A stretch of DNA of 64,000 nucleotides, from contig NZ_LGUR01000025.1 of NCBI RefSeq assembly GCF_001270495.1, positions 78,098 through 142,097 on the forward strand. Direction: 5' to 3'. The notes under the pieces were generated by a model. That model did no database searches and had not been told where the DNA came from. It worked only from the letters and a program-made list of their open reading frames with translations. A program made the position numbers and the translations under genes. Within the stretch, counting starts at the first letter, position 1, and each line of letters begins with the position of its first letter. Origin of the DNA: Streptomyces viridochromogenes. Its GTDB lineage: Bacteria > Actinomycetota > Actinomycetes > Streptomycetales > Streptomycetaceae. Below, piece by piece: positions 16,357-24,714 of this stretch.

Positions 16357-19300
16357 GTGCCGGGTTTCGCGCATCTGCACACCGTCTCCGGGTTCTCCCT
16401 GCGGTACGGCGCCTCACATCCGGAGCGGCTGGCCGAGCGTGCCTCCGAGCGAGGGATGGACGCTCTGGCGCTCACCGATCGGGACTCGCTCGGGGGTGCG
16501 GTTCGGTTCGCCAAGGCCTGTGCGGCGGCGGGGGTGCGGCCGTTGTTCGGTGTGGAGCTGGCCGTGGAGGGGTTCGGGCTCTCGGGCGCGGGTGGGTCTG
16601 CAGGGCGGCGTCGGGTTCCGGTGCGGGGTGGTGCCTTTGTCGATGAGTCGGCGCCTCGGGTCACCTTTCTTGCCCGGGATGGGGCCCGTGGGTGGGGTGA
16701 TCTATGCCGGATCGTTTCTGCCGCGCATGCCGGCGAGGGGGCGCCGCTGCTGCCTCGGGTGGACAACCGGGGGGACGGTCTGATCGTCCTGCTTGGTGTC
16801 GAGTCCGATGTGGGGCGTGCGCTTGCCGCGGGTCGTCCTGATCGGGCGGCCAGGCTGCTTGAGCCCTGGCGGGAGACCTATGGGGACTCCCTGCGGCTGG
16901 AGGCCGTATGGCATGGGCGTCAGGGCACCGGGCCGGGGTCGTTGCGGCTGGCCGCTCGTACTGTGGGCTTCGCCGCCGAGCAGCGGGTGCGGCCTGTGCT
17001 GAGCAATGCCGTCCGGTACGCGGATCCTGGGCTGGGTCCGGTCGCCGATGTGCTGGACGCCGCGCGGCGGCTCGTGCCCATCGACTCCACCAAGGAGCTG
17101 GACTCCGGTGAGGCCTGGCTCAAGGGTGCGGGTGAGATGGCGCGGGTCGCCGAGCGGGTCGTCGAGGCCGCGGGCTTCCGGCGCGATGCCGCGTACCGGT
17201 TGCTGGAGCAGGCCGGGGCTGCTGCTGCCGAGTGTCTTGTCGATCCCGAGGACGATCTCGGTATCGGTACCGTTCACTTCCCCGAGCCGTATCTCGTCGG
17301 TGCCGGGCAGCGCACCGCCCAGCGGGCGCTCGCCTCGCGGGCCGTGGCGGGCATGGTGCTGCGGGGCTATGACGGGCGGCGGGCGTACTGGGAGCGGATG
17401 CATCAGGAGCTGGACATCATCGCCCATCACGGCTTCGCTTCCTACTTTCTGACGGTCGCTCAGGTTGTTGACGATGTGCGGAGGATGGGGATCCGGGTGG
17501 CCGCGCGGGGGTCCGGGGCGGGGTCGCTCGTCAATCATCTGCTCGGCATCGCGCACGCCGACCCCGTGGAGCACGGGCTGTTGATGGAGCGCTTCCTGTC
17601 CAAGCGCCGGCCGGTGCTGCCCGACATCGATGTTGATGTGGAGTCGGCGCGGCGGCTGGAGGTCTATCGCGCGATCATCGACCGGTTCGGGCGTGAGCGG
17701 GTCGCGACCGTCTCGATGCCGGAGACCTATCGGGTGCGGCACGCGATCCGGGACGTGGGTGCGGCTCTGTCGATGGATCCGGCCGACATCGACCGTATCG
17801 CCAAGTCCTTTCCGCACATCCGGGCGCGGGATGCCCGGGCGGCACTGGACGAGCTGCCCGAGCTCAGGCAGCTGGCGGGGGAGCGGGAGAAGTACGGGAA
17901 GCTGTGGGAGCTGGCGGAGGCTCTCGACGCCCTGCCGCGGGGGATCGCCATGCATCCGTGTGGGGTGCTGCTGTCCGATGCTTCCTTGTTGTCGCGTACG
18001 CCCGTCATGCCGACCAGTGGCGAGGGCTTTCCCATGTCGCAGTTCGACAAGGACGACGTCGAGGACCTCGGGCTGCTCAAGCTCGATGTGCTGGGCGTGC
18101 GGATGCAGTCGGCGATGGCGCACGCGGTCTCGGAGGTGGAGCGGGTCGCGGGGGAGCGGATCGATCTGGACGCGCTCGACTTCGAGCGGGGGGACGGTGA
18201 TTCGGAGACGTATCGGCTTATTCGTTCCGCTGAGACCCTGGGCTGCTTCCAGATCGAGTCGCCGGGGCAGCGGGATCTGATCGGGCGGCTTCAGCCGGCC
18301 ACCTTTCATGACCTCGTTGTTGACATCTCCCTCTTCCGGCCCGGGCCGGTCGCCGCCGACATGGTGCGGCCGTTCATCGAGGCGCGGCACGGGCGGGCGC
18401 CGGTGCGTTATCCGCACAAGGACCTGGAGGGGCCGCTGCGGGAGACGTACGGGGTCGTCGTCTTCCACGAGCAGATCATCGACATCGTGCACATCATGAC
18501 CGGCTGCGGGCGGGACGAGGCGGACCGGGTGCGGCGGGGGCTGTCGGATCCCGAGTCGCAGGGGCGGATCCGGGTGTGGTTCGCGCAGCATGCCGCGGCG
18601 CGTGGGTACGACGCGGAGACCATCGGGCGGACCTGGGAGATCGTCGAGGCCTTCGGGTCGTACGGCTTCTGTAAGGCGCACGCGGTCGCTTTCGCCGTGC
18701 CGACCTATCAGTCGGCCTGGCTGAAGGCCCATCACCCGGCCGCCTTCTACGCCGGGCTGCTCACCCATGACCCCGGGATGTATCCGAAGCGGCTGCTGCT
18801 GGCGGACGCGCGGCGGCGGGGGGTGCCGATCCTGCCGTTGGACGTGAATGTGTCGGGGGTCGCCCATCGGATCGAACTGGTGTCTGAATCTGGAGGGTCG
18901 GGAGGCGTTTGGGGGCTGCGGCTCGCCCTCTCCGATGTGTACGGCATCAGTGAGGCCGAGGCGGCGCGGATCGCGCAGGGGCAGCCGTATGCCTCGCTGC
19001 TCGACTTCTGGGAGCGGGGGCGGCCCAGTCGTCCGCTCGCCCAGCGGCTCGCGCAGGTCGGTGCGCTGGACGCCTTCGGGGCCAACCGGCGTGATCTGCA
19101 ACTGCATCTGACCGAGCTGCACCGGGGCGCCCGGGGCAAGGGGGGTGGTGGGGGTCAACTCCCGCTGAGCGGCGGGCGGAAGACGGCCGCGGCCGGGCTG
19201 CCCGACCTCAGCTCGGAGGAGCGGCTCAGTGCCGAGCTGGGTGTGCTGTCCATGGACGCCTCGCGCAATCTGATGGACGACCACCGGGAGTTCCTGGAGG

Positions 19301-19812
19301 AGCTGGGCGTGGTCAGCGCGCGGCGGCTGCGGGATGCCCGGCACGGGGAGACCGTGCTGGTCGCGGGGGCGAAGGCGGCCACCCAGACGCCGCCCATCCG
19401 GTCCGGCAAGCGGGTCATCTTCAGCACGCTGGACGACGGGACGGGCCTTGTGGATCTCGCGTTCTTCGACGACTCGCACGACGCGTGTGCCCACACCGTC
19501 TTCCACTCCTGGCTGCTGCTGGTGCGCGGGGTCGTGCAGCGGCGGGGGCCGCGCAGTCTGAGTGTGGTGGGCTCCGCCGCCTGGAACCTCGCCGAGCTGG
19601 TCGAGCTGCGCGCCGAGGGCGGGCTTGACGTGGTGGCGGCACGGCTGGCGGAGCCCGTGGGGGAGGGGGACGGAGACGATCCGACGCACGGCAGGCGCAT
19701 CCACATGCCGACCGGATACGAGATGCACCCGTGGGCCGATCTGCGACCGGCGGGTCAAGAGCCCTCACAGGTACGGAAGTTGTGGCACCAGAGTCCGGGG
19801 AGTGCGGGATGA
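16357..19812 (+). CDS. dnaE2: Error-prone DNA polymerase III alpha subunit DnaE2 (ImuC)
   Basis: 1151 aa translesion polymerase. An N-terminal PHP domain starts immediately (FAHLHTVSGFS). The palm contains GSGAGSLVNHLLGIAHADP and PDIDVDVES (about residues 422-430), supplying catalytic aspartates. Fingers follow (GCFQIESPGQRDLI, FRPGPVAADMV, YGVVVFHEQIIDIVHIMTGCGRDEADRVRRGLSDP, SYGFCKAHAVAFA), then a helix-hairpin-helix and an OB domain (VLVAGAKAATQTPP ... DDGTGLVDLAFF). I chose GTG 16357 because GGGAGG ends five bases before it and related proteins begin near PGFAHLHT; GTG 16351 is in frame but overlaps that site. It is translationally coupled to the next gene, and an SOS box lies upstream. 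Confidence 0.95.
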   Translation: MPGFAHLHTVSGFSLRYGASHPERLAERASERGMDALALTDRDSLGGAVRFAKACAAAGVRPLFGVELAVEGFGLSGAGGSAGRRRVPVRGGAFVDESAPRVTFLARDGARGWGDLCRIVSAAHAGEGAPLLPRVDNRGDGLIVLLGVESDVGRALAAGRPDRAARLLEPWRETYGDSLRLEAVWHGRQGTGPGSLRLAARTVGFAAEQRVRPVLSNAVRYADPGLGPVADVLDAARRLVPIDSTKELDSGEAWLKGAGEMARVAERVVEAAGFRRDAAYRLLEQAGAAAAECLVDPEDDLGIGTVHFPEPYLVGAGQRTAQRALASRAVAGMVLRGYDGRRAYWERMHQELDIIAHHGFASYFLTVAQVVDDVRRMGIRVAARGSGAGSLVNHLLGIAHADPVEHGLLMERFLSKRRPVLPDIDVDVESARRLEVYRAIIDRFGRERVATVSMPETYRVRHAIRDVGAALSMDPADIDRIAKSFPHIRARDARAALDELPELRQLAGEREKYGKLWELAEALDALPRGIAMHPCGVLLSDASLLSRTPVMPTSGEGFPMSQFDKDDVEDLGLLKLDVLGVRMQSAMAHAVSEVERVAGERIDLDALDFERGDGDSETYRLIRSAETLGCFQIESPGQRDLIGRLQPATFHDLVVDISLFRPGPVAADMVRPFIEARHGRAPVRYPHKDLEGPLRETYGVVVFHEQIIDIVHIMTGCGRDEADRVRRGLSDPESQGRIRVWFAQHAAARGYDAETIGRTWEIVEAFGSYGFCKAHAVAFAVPTYQSAWLKAHHPAAFYAGLLTHDPGMYPKRLLLADARRRGVPILPLDVNVSGVAHRIELVSESGGSGGVWGLRLALSDVYGISEAEAARIAQGQPYASLLDFWERGRPSRPLAQRLAQVGALDAFGANRRDLQLHLTELHRGARGKGGGGGQLPLSGGRKTAAAGLPDLSSEERLSAELGVLSMDASRNLMDDHREFLEELGVVSARRLRDARHGETVLVAGAKAATQTPPIRSGKRVIFSTLDDGTGLVDLAFFDDSHDACAHTVFHSWLLLVRGVVQRRGPRSLSVVGSAAWNLAELVELRAEGGLDVVAARLAEPVGEGDGDDPTHGRRIHMPTGYEMHPWADLRPAGQEPSQVRKLWHQSPGSAG

Positions 19813-20783
19813 CCATCCTCTGCGTACGTTTCCAACTGCCGCCGACCAACGAGGCGGCCCTGCCGGGGCTGCTCGCACTGCTGGAGGACTTCACGCCGGT
19901 CGTTCAGGCCCTGCCTCCGGAGGGGGCGCTGGCCGATCTGCGGGGCGCCGAGCGGTACTTCGGGCGCGACGCGATCGAGCTGGCGTCGGTGATCCGGGTG
20001 CGGGCCCTCGCCCATCACGGGGTCGACTGCGCGATCGGCGCGGGGCCGGGGCCGATGCTGGCCCGCGTGGCGCTGCGGGACGCCCGGCCCGGGGTGACCT
20101 GTGCCGTCCCCGAGGGGCCGGACGCCATCGCGGAGTTCCTCGCCGGGAAGCCCGTCGCCGCGCTGCCCGGCGTCGGCGCCGCCACCGCCCGCACCCTGTG
20201 CGAGTACGGCCTCGACACCCTCGGCCTGGTCGCCGCCGCGCCCCTGTCCACGCTCCAACGTCTGGTCGGTGCGAAGGCCGGCCGCGAGCTGCGCGAGAAG
20301 GCGAGCGGAGTCGACCGGGGCCGTGTGGTGCCGAACGCCGTCTCGCGATCGCTGGCCACCGAACGCCCCTTCACCCGCGACGAGCTGGACCCCGACCGGC
20401 ATCGCCGCGCCCTGCTCTCGGCCGCTGACGAGCTGGGCTCCCGGCTCCGCGCCCTGGACAAGGTCTGCCGCACCCTGACCCTCACCGTCCGCTATGCCGA
20501 CCGGTCCTCGACGACCCGCAGCCATACGCTGAAGGAGCCGACGGCCCACTCGGCGGCGCTGACCAGGGCGGCGTACGGCATGTACGAGGCTCTCGGCCTC
20601 CAGCGCGCCCGCGTGCGTGCTCTGGCCCTGCGCGCCGAGGGGCTCGACCCCGCCGAGCGGGCCTCCTACCAGCTCACCTTCGACCCGCTCGACGAGAAGG
20701 CCCGCCGTATCGAGGAGGTCGCGGACCGCGCGCGAGCGAAGTTCGGGCCGCGTGCGGTGATGCCGGGGGCGCTCGCCGCGTAG
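19809..20783 (+). CDS. ImuB-like, catalytically inactive Y-family polymerase homologue
   Basis: 324 aa. The start ATG overlaps the dnaE2 stop (ATGA), so the two are co-translated. The protein keeps the Y-family fold: an HhH/thumb (VAALPGVGAATARTLCEYGLDTLGLVAAAP) and a little-finger-like C-terminal part. The catalytic motifs are lost: the N-terminus reads MTILCVRFQLPPTN where DMDxFF would be, and EGALADLRGAERYFG replaces the SIDEA motif. This is how ImuB differs from DinB; ImuB acts as an adaptor linking DnaE2 to the sliding clamp. QLTFD near the C-terminus (SYQLTFDPLDE) is a candidate clamp-binding motif. No imuA' gene is adjacent. Confidence 0.85.
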   Translation: MTILCVRFQLPPTNEAALPGLLALLEDFTPVVQALPPEGALADLRGAERYFGRDAIELASVIRVRALAHHGVDCAIGAGPGPMLARVALRDARPGVTCAVPEGPDAIAEFLAGKPVAALPGVGAATARTLCEYGLDTLGLVAAAPLSTLQRLVGAKAGRELREKASGVDRGRVVPNAVSRSLATERPFTRDELDPDRHRRALLSAADELGSRLRALDKVCRTLTLTVRYADRSSTTRSHTLKEPTAHSAALTRAAYGMYEALGLQRARVRALALRAEGLDPAERASYQLTFDPLDEKARRIEEVADRARAKFGPRAVMPGALAA

Positions 20784-20798
20784 TTCCCCGCGCGGCGG

Positions 20799-21173
20799 TC
20801 AGTTGGCCCACGGCGGCGTGATGAGCGTGCCGTCGGCCAGCTCCGCCGTGAGGCCGATCGAGGTGGTGACCCAGGTGACGGCCGTCCGGTCGGTCGGGTT
20901 CTCCACGGTCAGGGTCGCACCGGGGTTGATGATCAGGGTGTCGCCCGCCGTGATCCGGTCGGTGCGGTCGTCGAGCGTGATCAGCAGTTCGCCGTCGAGG
21001 AGGTGCAGGATCTCCTCCCGGTTGACGGTGTGGGCAGGGGCCTTGGTCCCTGCGGGGATCTCGCCGCGCCAGGCGCACAGCTCCTTGCTGCCGGTCAAGG
21101 GCGTGGCGTACGAGACGAAGCGGGCGCCGTGGATCTCATGGGTGACTGCCTCGGACACGCGGACTACGGGCAT
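20799..21173 (-). CDS. Cupin-domain protein
   Basis: 124 aa single-domain cupin. The two cupin motifs are recognisable: PAHTVNREEILHLLDGELLITLDD (metal-ligand pattern with H and E) and INPGATLTVENPTDRTAVTWV, where the second motif is degenerate. Such proteins bind small molecules or act as simple oxygenases or epimerases; the substrate is unknown. I chose ATG 21173 because AGGAGG lies five bases upstream; the 14 extra upstream codons overlap the operator region. It is divergent from a marR gene with shared operator-like repeats, so it is probably the regulated target. Confidence 0.85.
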   Translation of the reverse strand: MPVVRVSEAVTHEIHGARFVSYATPLTGSKELCAWRGEIPAGTKAPAHTVNREEILHLLDGELLITLDDRTDRITAGDTLIINPGATLTVENPTDRTAVTWVTTSIGLTAELADGTLITPPWAN

Positions 21174-21220
21174 GGGTGCCTCCTGGGCGTGGACGGAGAT
21201 GGGGCAGATGGACAAGGAGC

Positions 21221-21266
21221 TTGACTATATGAAGCTATGGTCAATCTGCTTGACCAATTCGTCAAG
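21221..21266. promoter_or_regulatory. TTGAC/GTCAA repeat cluster between cupin and marR, candidate MarR operators
   Basis: Four half-sites alternate: TTGAC 21221-21225, GTCAA 21240-21244, TTGAC 21250-21254 and GTCAA 21261-21265. The second pair forms the palindrome CTTGAC-CAATTC-GTCAAG at 21249-21266. They sit between the divergent starts. Confidence 0.6.
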
Positions 21267-21283
21267 GGTGTTTCAATGCCTGC

Positions 21284-21730
21284 GTGCAGAACTCCGAAGC
21301 CATGGCCCTGTCCGCCGCCCTGCTCGCCGTCGCCGGTGAGCTCACGCAACGCATCAATGACGGCGTGGTCGCCCGGGGCTTCGAAGGGGTGCGACCCGCG
21401 CACGGGTTCGCGTTCGCCCGGCTCGCCCCGGGCGGTGCGACGGTCACCGAGCTCGCCGCCCATCTCGGCGTGACCAAGCAGGCCGCGAGCCAGCTCGTCG
21501 ACGAGATCGTGCGCAAGGGCTACGCCGAGCGTCGGCCTCACCCCGATGACGCGCGCGCCCGGCTGGTCGTGCTGACCGAGCAGGGGTGGGCCTGCACCCG
21601 TGCGGCCGAGGAGGCCGCCGCGGATGCCGTTCGGGCGTGGGTCGAGGTGCTCGGTGAGGGTGAAGTGCGGGCGCTGCTCGGGCGGTTGGGGCGCATCGCG
21701 CCCTATGGGCCTGTCAGGCCCGCCTGGTGA
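21284..21730 (+). CDS. MarR-family transcriptional regulator
   Basis: 148 aa winged-helix regulator. The recognition region is ATVTELAAHLGVTKQAASQLVDEIVRKGYAERRPHPDDARARLVVLTEQG, the classic MarR HTH and wing. Flanking helices form the dimer interface. Start GTG 21284; an ATG six codons downstream is possible. MarR proteins usually repress the divergent gene and are released by small phenolic or oxidising ligands, which here would control the cupin gene. The C-terminus is Arg/Pro-rich and short. Confidence 0.88.
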   Translation: MQNSEAMALSAALLAVAGELTQRINDGVVARGFEGVRPAHGFAFARLAPGGATVTELAAHLGVTKQAASQLVDEIVRKGYAERRPHPDDARARLVVLTEQGWACTRAAEEAAADAVRAWVEVLGEGEVRALLGRLGRIAPYGPVRPAW

Positions 21731-21822
21731 CGGCTCGTCAGGGATGGTGAAGGTCCCCTCACTGCCACTGGGACTGCCCCCGGGGCTACCGCTGGAACTA
21801 CCACTGGAAGTTTTTACTGACG

Positions 21823-21857
21823 CGTAACTTCACACCTCTGCTACTCGCCCGTAACTT
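21823..21857 (+). promoter_or_regulatory. Direct repeats CGTAACTT upstream of the lipase gene
   Basis: Two exact CGTAACTT copies at 21823-21830 and 21850-21857, 27 bp apart, 83 nt before the lipase ATG. They are suitable as tandem activator sites; the second overlaps a TTGAC that could serve as a -35. Confidence 0.4.
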
Positions 21858-21939
21858 GACGAGTGAACAGCATCCTCGTGATCCGGATCACAGGGCGTAA
21901 GGCCGTCGCACATCCCTTGAGCCGCAAGGAGATCACCCG

Positions 21940-22812
21940 ATGCTGCCCTGGAAAAGAGTGGTCAGACCCCTGACCGCGCTGCTGCTGACCACCGCGGTCG
22001 CCGTCGTCCCCGCCGCCACCACCGCCCAGGCGGCCGAGGCGGCGGCGACCTCGCACAGCGGCTGGAACGACTACTCCTGCAAGCCGTCCGCCGCCCATCC
22101 CCGCCCCGTCGTCCTCGTGCACGGCACTTTCGCGAACTCCGTCGACAACTGGCTGGGGCTCGCGCCCTATCTGGTGAACCGCGGCTACTGCGTCTTCTCC
22201 CTCGACTACGGCCAGCTGCCGGGCGTGCCCTTCTTCCATGCCCTCGGCCCCATCGACAAGTCGGCAGGGCAACTGTCCAGCTACGTCGACACGGTGCTCG
22301 CCGCCACCGGCGCCGCCGAGGCCGACCTCGTCGGCCACTCCCAGGGCGGCATGATGCCCCGCTACTACCTCAAGTTCCTCGGCGGTGCCGCCAAGGTGAA
22401 CGCCCTCGTCGGCATCGCGCCCAACAACCACGGCACCACCCTGGCGGGGCTCACCAACCTGCTGCCGTACTTCCCCGGCGCCGAGGACCTGCTCAGCACC
22501 GCCACCCCCGCCCTCGCCCAGCAGGTCGTCGGCTCCGAGTTCATGACCAAGCTCAACGAGGGCGGCGACACCGTTCCCGGCGTCCGCTACACGGTCATCG
22601 CCACCAAGTACGACGAGGTGGTCACGCCGTACCGGACCCAGTTCCTGAACGGCCCCGACGTGAGGAACGTCCTGATCCAGGACAAGTGCGCGGTCGATCT
22701 GTCCGAGCACGCGCTCCTGGGCCTGACCGACCGGATCGCCTTCCACGAGGTGACCAACGCGCTCGACCCGGCCCGGGCCACGCCCACCACCTGTGCGTCC
22801 GTGGTCGGTTGA
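21940..22812 (+). CDS. Secreted triacylglycerol lipase (alpha/beta hydrolase)
   Basis: 290 aa. Signal peptide about 1-32 (TALLLTTAVAVVPAATTAQA). The mature enzyme has the oxyanion segment VVLVHGTFANSVDNW, the nucleophile S134 in GHSQGG, a likely acid D225 (ATKYDEVVTP) and H257 (DLSEHALLGL). Three or four cysteines (C47, C84, C250, C285) suggest disulfides. The pattern matches Streptomyces/Burkholderia-type secreted lipases related to the fungal CalA/EstA group; the exact subfamily is not certain. AAGGAG lies upstream of the ATG. It converges on the LPMO gene across a strong terminator. Confidence 0.9.
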   Translation: MLPWKRVVRPLTALLLTTAVAVVPAATTAQAAEAAATSHSGWNDYSCKPSAAHPRPVVLVHGTFANSVDNWLGLAPYLVNRGYCVFSLDYGQLPGVPFFHALGPIDKSAGQLSSYVDTVLAATGAAEADLVGHSQGGMMPRYYLKFLGGAAKVNALVGIAPNNHGTTLAGLTNLLPYFPGAEDLLSTATPALAQQVVGSEFMTKLNEGGDTVPGVRYTVIATKYDEVVTPYRTQFLNGPDVRNVLIQDKCAVDLSEHALLGLTDRIAFHEVTNALDPARATPTTCASVVG

Positions 22813-22835
22813 GCGACCGGGTGAGGGAGCACCGC

Positions 22836-22872
22836 CGGGGTCTGACCTGCCTGAGCCGCTGGTCAGACCCCG
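22836..22872. terminator. Bidirectional hairpin terminator, 12-bp stem
   Basis: Arms 22836-22847 and 22861-22872 are perfectly complementary around a 13-nt loop, between the converging lipase and LPMO genes. Confidence 0.8.
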
Positions 22873-22882
22873 GAGTCCGCGG

Positions 22883-23848
22883 TCAGCGGCGAGCGCCGCC
22901 GGACGCCCGTCGGCGCACCGACGCGAACAGGACCGCCGACCCGAGCGCCAGGGTCGCCGCACCGCCCATCGCGAGATACGCCGTGCTGCTGTCCCCGCCG
23001 GTCTCGGCGAGGTTCTCGGTGGCGCCGGCGGCCTTCGGCCGGTTGGCCGGGGCGGAGCCGGGCCCCTGCTCCTCGGTCGCCGCGACCGGCTCCGCCGACG
23101 TACCGGCGTCCTGGTCCCCGTGGCCGTGATGCTCGATCGTCGACTGGTCGGCACCGTCCTCGACATGCTCCTCGGAGGGCGCGGAGGCACTCGGGGCGGG
23201 CGCGGCCGCCGCGCCGCCGAAGGCCACGTCCGAGCAGGAGTAGAACGCCTCCGGGCTGTCCGAACGCTGCCAGACCGCGTACAGCAGCTGCTTGCCGGAG
23301 CGCTCGGGCAGGGTGCCGGAGAACGTGTAGAAGCCGCCCGACGCCGCCGGGTCGGTCGCCGTCGCCACCGGGTTCGCCAGGTCCAAGTCGTCCCAGGCCA
23401 GCGGCTTGGTGGGGTCGTAACCCGCCTTGGTGATGTAGACCTTGAAGGTGCCCTTGTGCGGGGCGGTCACGCGGTACTTGAAGGTGTACGACCCACTGCT
23501 CACGCTCGTCGCCGGCCAGTCGGCGCGGGCCAGGTCGAGGCCCTTGAAGGCGTCGCTGTTCGCGCTGCACAGCCTGCCGTCCGGGATCAGCTCCTGGTGG
23601 CGGCCGGCCGCGTCGCCGATGCGTATGCCGTTCCAGTCGTAGAGGGCCTGCGTACCGCCTGCCGCGACCGCCGCCTTGCACGCGTCGGACTTCGGGCTCT
23701 CCGGGCCCTCCGCGTAGCACTGCGAGACCCGGCTGACCGGATCGCCCATCGAACCGTGCGCCGAGGCGGGCGCGGCGGCGAGGGCGGTCAGGGCGAGCGG
23801 GGTCAGGCCGAGGACGGCGACGGCGGCGGCCTTGCGGCGTGCGGGCAT
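22883..23848 (-). CDS. AA10 lytic polysaccharide monooxygenase with sortase anchor
   Basis: 321 aa. Signal peptide 1-30 with cleavage before H31 (ASA|HGSMGDP). H31 and H131 (TAPHKG) form the copper histidine brace and F210 (SCSDVAF) is the axial residue, as in AA10 enzymes that cleave crystalline chitin or cellulose. Instead of a carbohydrate-binding module, the catalytic domain is followed by a 70-residue low-complexity linker, then LAETG (280-284), a membrane helix and VRRR: a class E sortase signal (LAxTG). The enzyme is therefore probably attached to the cell wall. Start ATG 23848 with GAGGAG upstream; a frame extending to 23863 overlaps this site. Confidence 0.92.
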   Translation of the reverse strand: MPARRKAAAVAVLGLTPLALTALAAAPASAHGSMGDPVSRVSQCYAEGPESPKSDACKAAVAAGGTQALYDWNGIRIGDAAGRHQELIPDGRLCSANSDAFKGLDLARADWPATSVSSGSYTFKYRVTAPHKGTFKVYITKAGYDPTKPLAWDDLDLANPVATATDPAASGGFYTFSGTLPERSGKQLLYAVWQRSDSPEAFYSCSDVAFGGAAAAPAPSASAPSEEHVEDGADQSTIEHHGHGDQDAGTSAEPVAATEEQGPGSAPANRPKAAGATENLAETGGDSSTAYLAMGGAATLALGSAVLFASVRRRASGGARR

Positions 23849-24015
23849 GGAAGATCTCCTCAAGGGGGCTCTGACGCGTGGGGTGAATCCCGTGGGGGCG
23901 ATCAGAAGCTAGCCCGAGGAATCCGCGAAATCGCCTGCTGGAGGCGGGTGATGGCGATCTTTAGGGTCGCCTTAAGGGAGTGCTGAGACTGCGATCAGGT
24001 AGGTACCGTCGCGGT

Positions 24016-24465
24016 ATGACGGACGACGACATCAGGCTGGCGGCCGCCGCGGACGTACCAGCCGTGAAAGCTGTGACCGATGCCGCCTACGACCGCTACA
24101 TCGAGCGCATCGGGCGGGCGCCCGTGCCCATGCTGGCGGACCACGCGGCGAACGTGGCCGCGGGGAACGTGTTCGTGACGGGCGATCCCGTGATCGGGCT
24201 CGTCGTGCTGGAGGTGCACGAGGACCATCTGTTCCTCGACAGCATCGCCGTCCACCCCGACGCGCACGGCAGGGGCGTGGGGCGACGGCTGCTGCACTTC
24301 GTGGACGCACGCGCGCGTGCGCTCGGCCTGCCCGAGGTCAGGCTCTACACGAACGCGCTGATGTGGGAGAACCAGAAGATCTACCCGAAGTACGGCTATG
24401 AGGTCGTCGAGCGTCGCGTGGACGGGCCGTACGACCGTGTCCACTACCGCAAGCGGCTCGACTGA
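24016..24465 (+). CDS. GNAT-family N-acetyltransferase
   Basis: 149 aa single GNAT domain. Motif A is DSIAVHPDAHGRGVGRRLLHFVDARA, where the RGVGRR loop binds the acetyl-CoA pyrophosphate. Motif B is VRLYTNALMWENQKIYPKYGYEVVER, typical of RimI/PhnO-like acetyltransferases. The N-terminal strand IRLAAAADVPAVKAVTDAAYDRYIERIG forms the acceptor side. ATG 24016 is preferred over upstream frames that enter the promoter; there is no clear ribosome-binding site, so a leaderless mRNA is possible. The substrate is unknown. Confidence 0.85.
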   Translation: MTDDDIRLAAAADVPAVKAVTDAAYDRYIERIGRAPVPMLADHAANVAAGNVFVTGDPVIGLVVLEVHEDHLFLDSIAVHPDAHGRGVGRRLLHFVDARARALGLPEVRLYTNALMWENQKIYPKYGYEVVERRVDGPYDRVHYRKRLD

Positions 24466-24493
24466 CCTGTCTCATGGGGGGCCGACGGGCGTT

Positions 24494-24631
24494 TCAGCCT
24501 TCCGGCCACCATGTGCGCGCGATGTCCTTGCGGACCTCGGGTCGTCCCGAGAGGGACTCGTCCGCCTCCTCCCGGAGCCGGCGGGAATCCGTCTTCCTCT
24601 TCAGGGGCTTCTGCACGGTCACACGGCGCAT
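24494..24631 (-). CDS. Small basic protein, 45 aa, function unknown
   Basis: An unlisted small gene. ATG at 24631 is preceded by AAGGAGG with a 5-nt spacer, the best ribosome-binding site in the area. The product begins MRRVTVQKPLKRKTDSRRLR and ends KDIARTWWPEG: strongly basic, with an acidic helix (REEADESL) in the middle and a Trp-Trp near the end. It resembles short conserved Streptomyces hypothetical proteins. It could bind nucleic acid or a partner protein. It is convergent with the GNAT gene (29 nt apart) and divergent from the methyltransferase gene. Confidence 0.7.
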   Translation of the reverse strand: MRRVTVQKPLKRKTDSRRLREEADESLSGRPEVRKDIARTWWPEG

Positions 24632-24714
24632 GGCTGCCTCCTTCAGTGCCTATCGAGTTCCGCTTTGTCACGGAGATAGACCCTTTTGGGGAGAGTTCCT
24701 CATCGCCGCTGGTC

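Noticed and set aside
16702-19758. 1018-codon open frame antisense to dnaE2
   Set aside because: Pro/Arg/His-rich shadow frame caused by GC bias; no domain or plausible start site, and dnaE2 is unambiguous on the other strand.
23948-23966. Iron-box-like TTAGGGTCGCCTTAA before the LPMO/GNAT genes
   Set aside because: Only partial symmetry and too few matches to the 19-bp DmdR/DtxR consensus.
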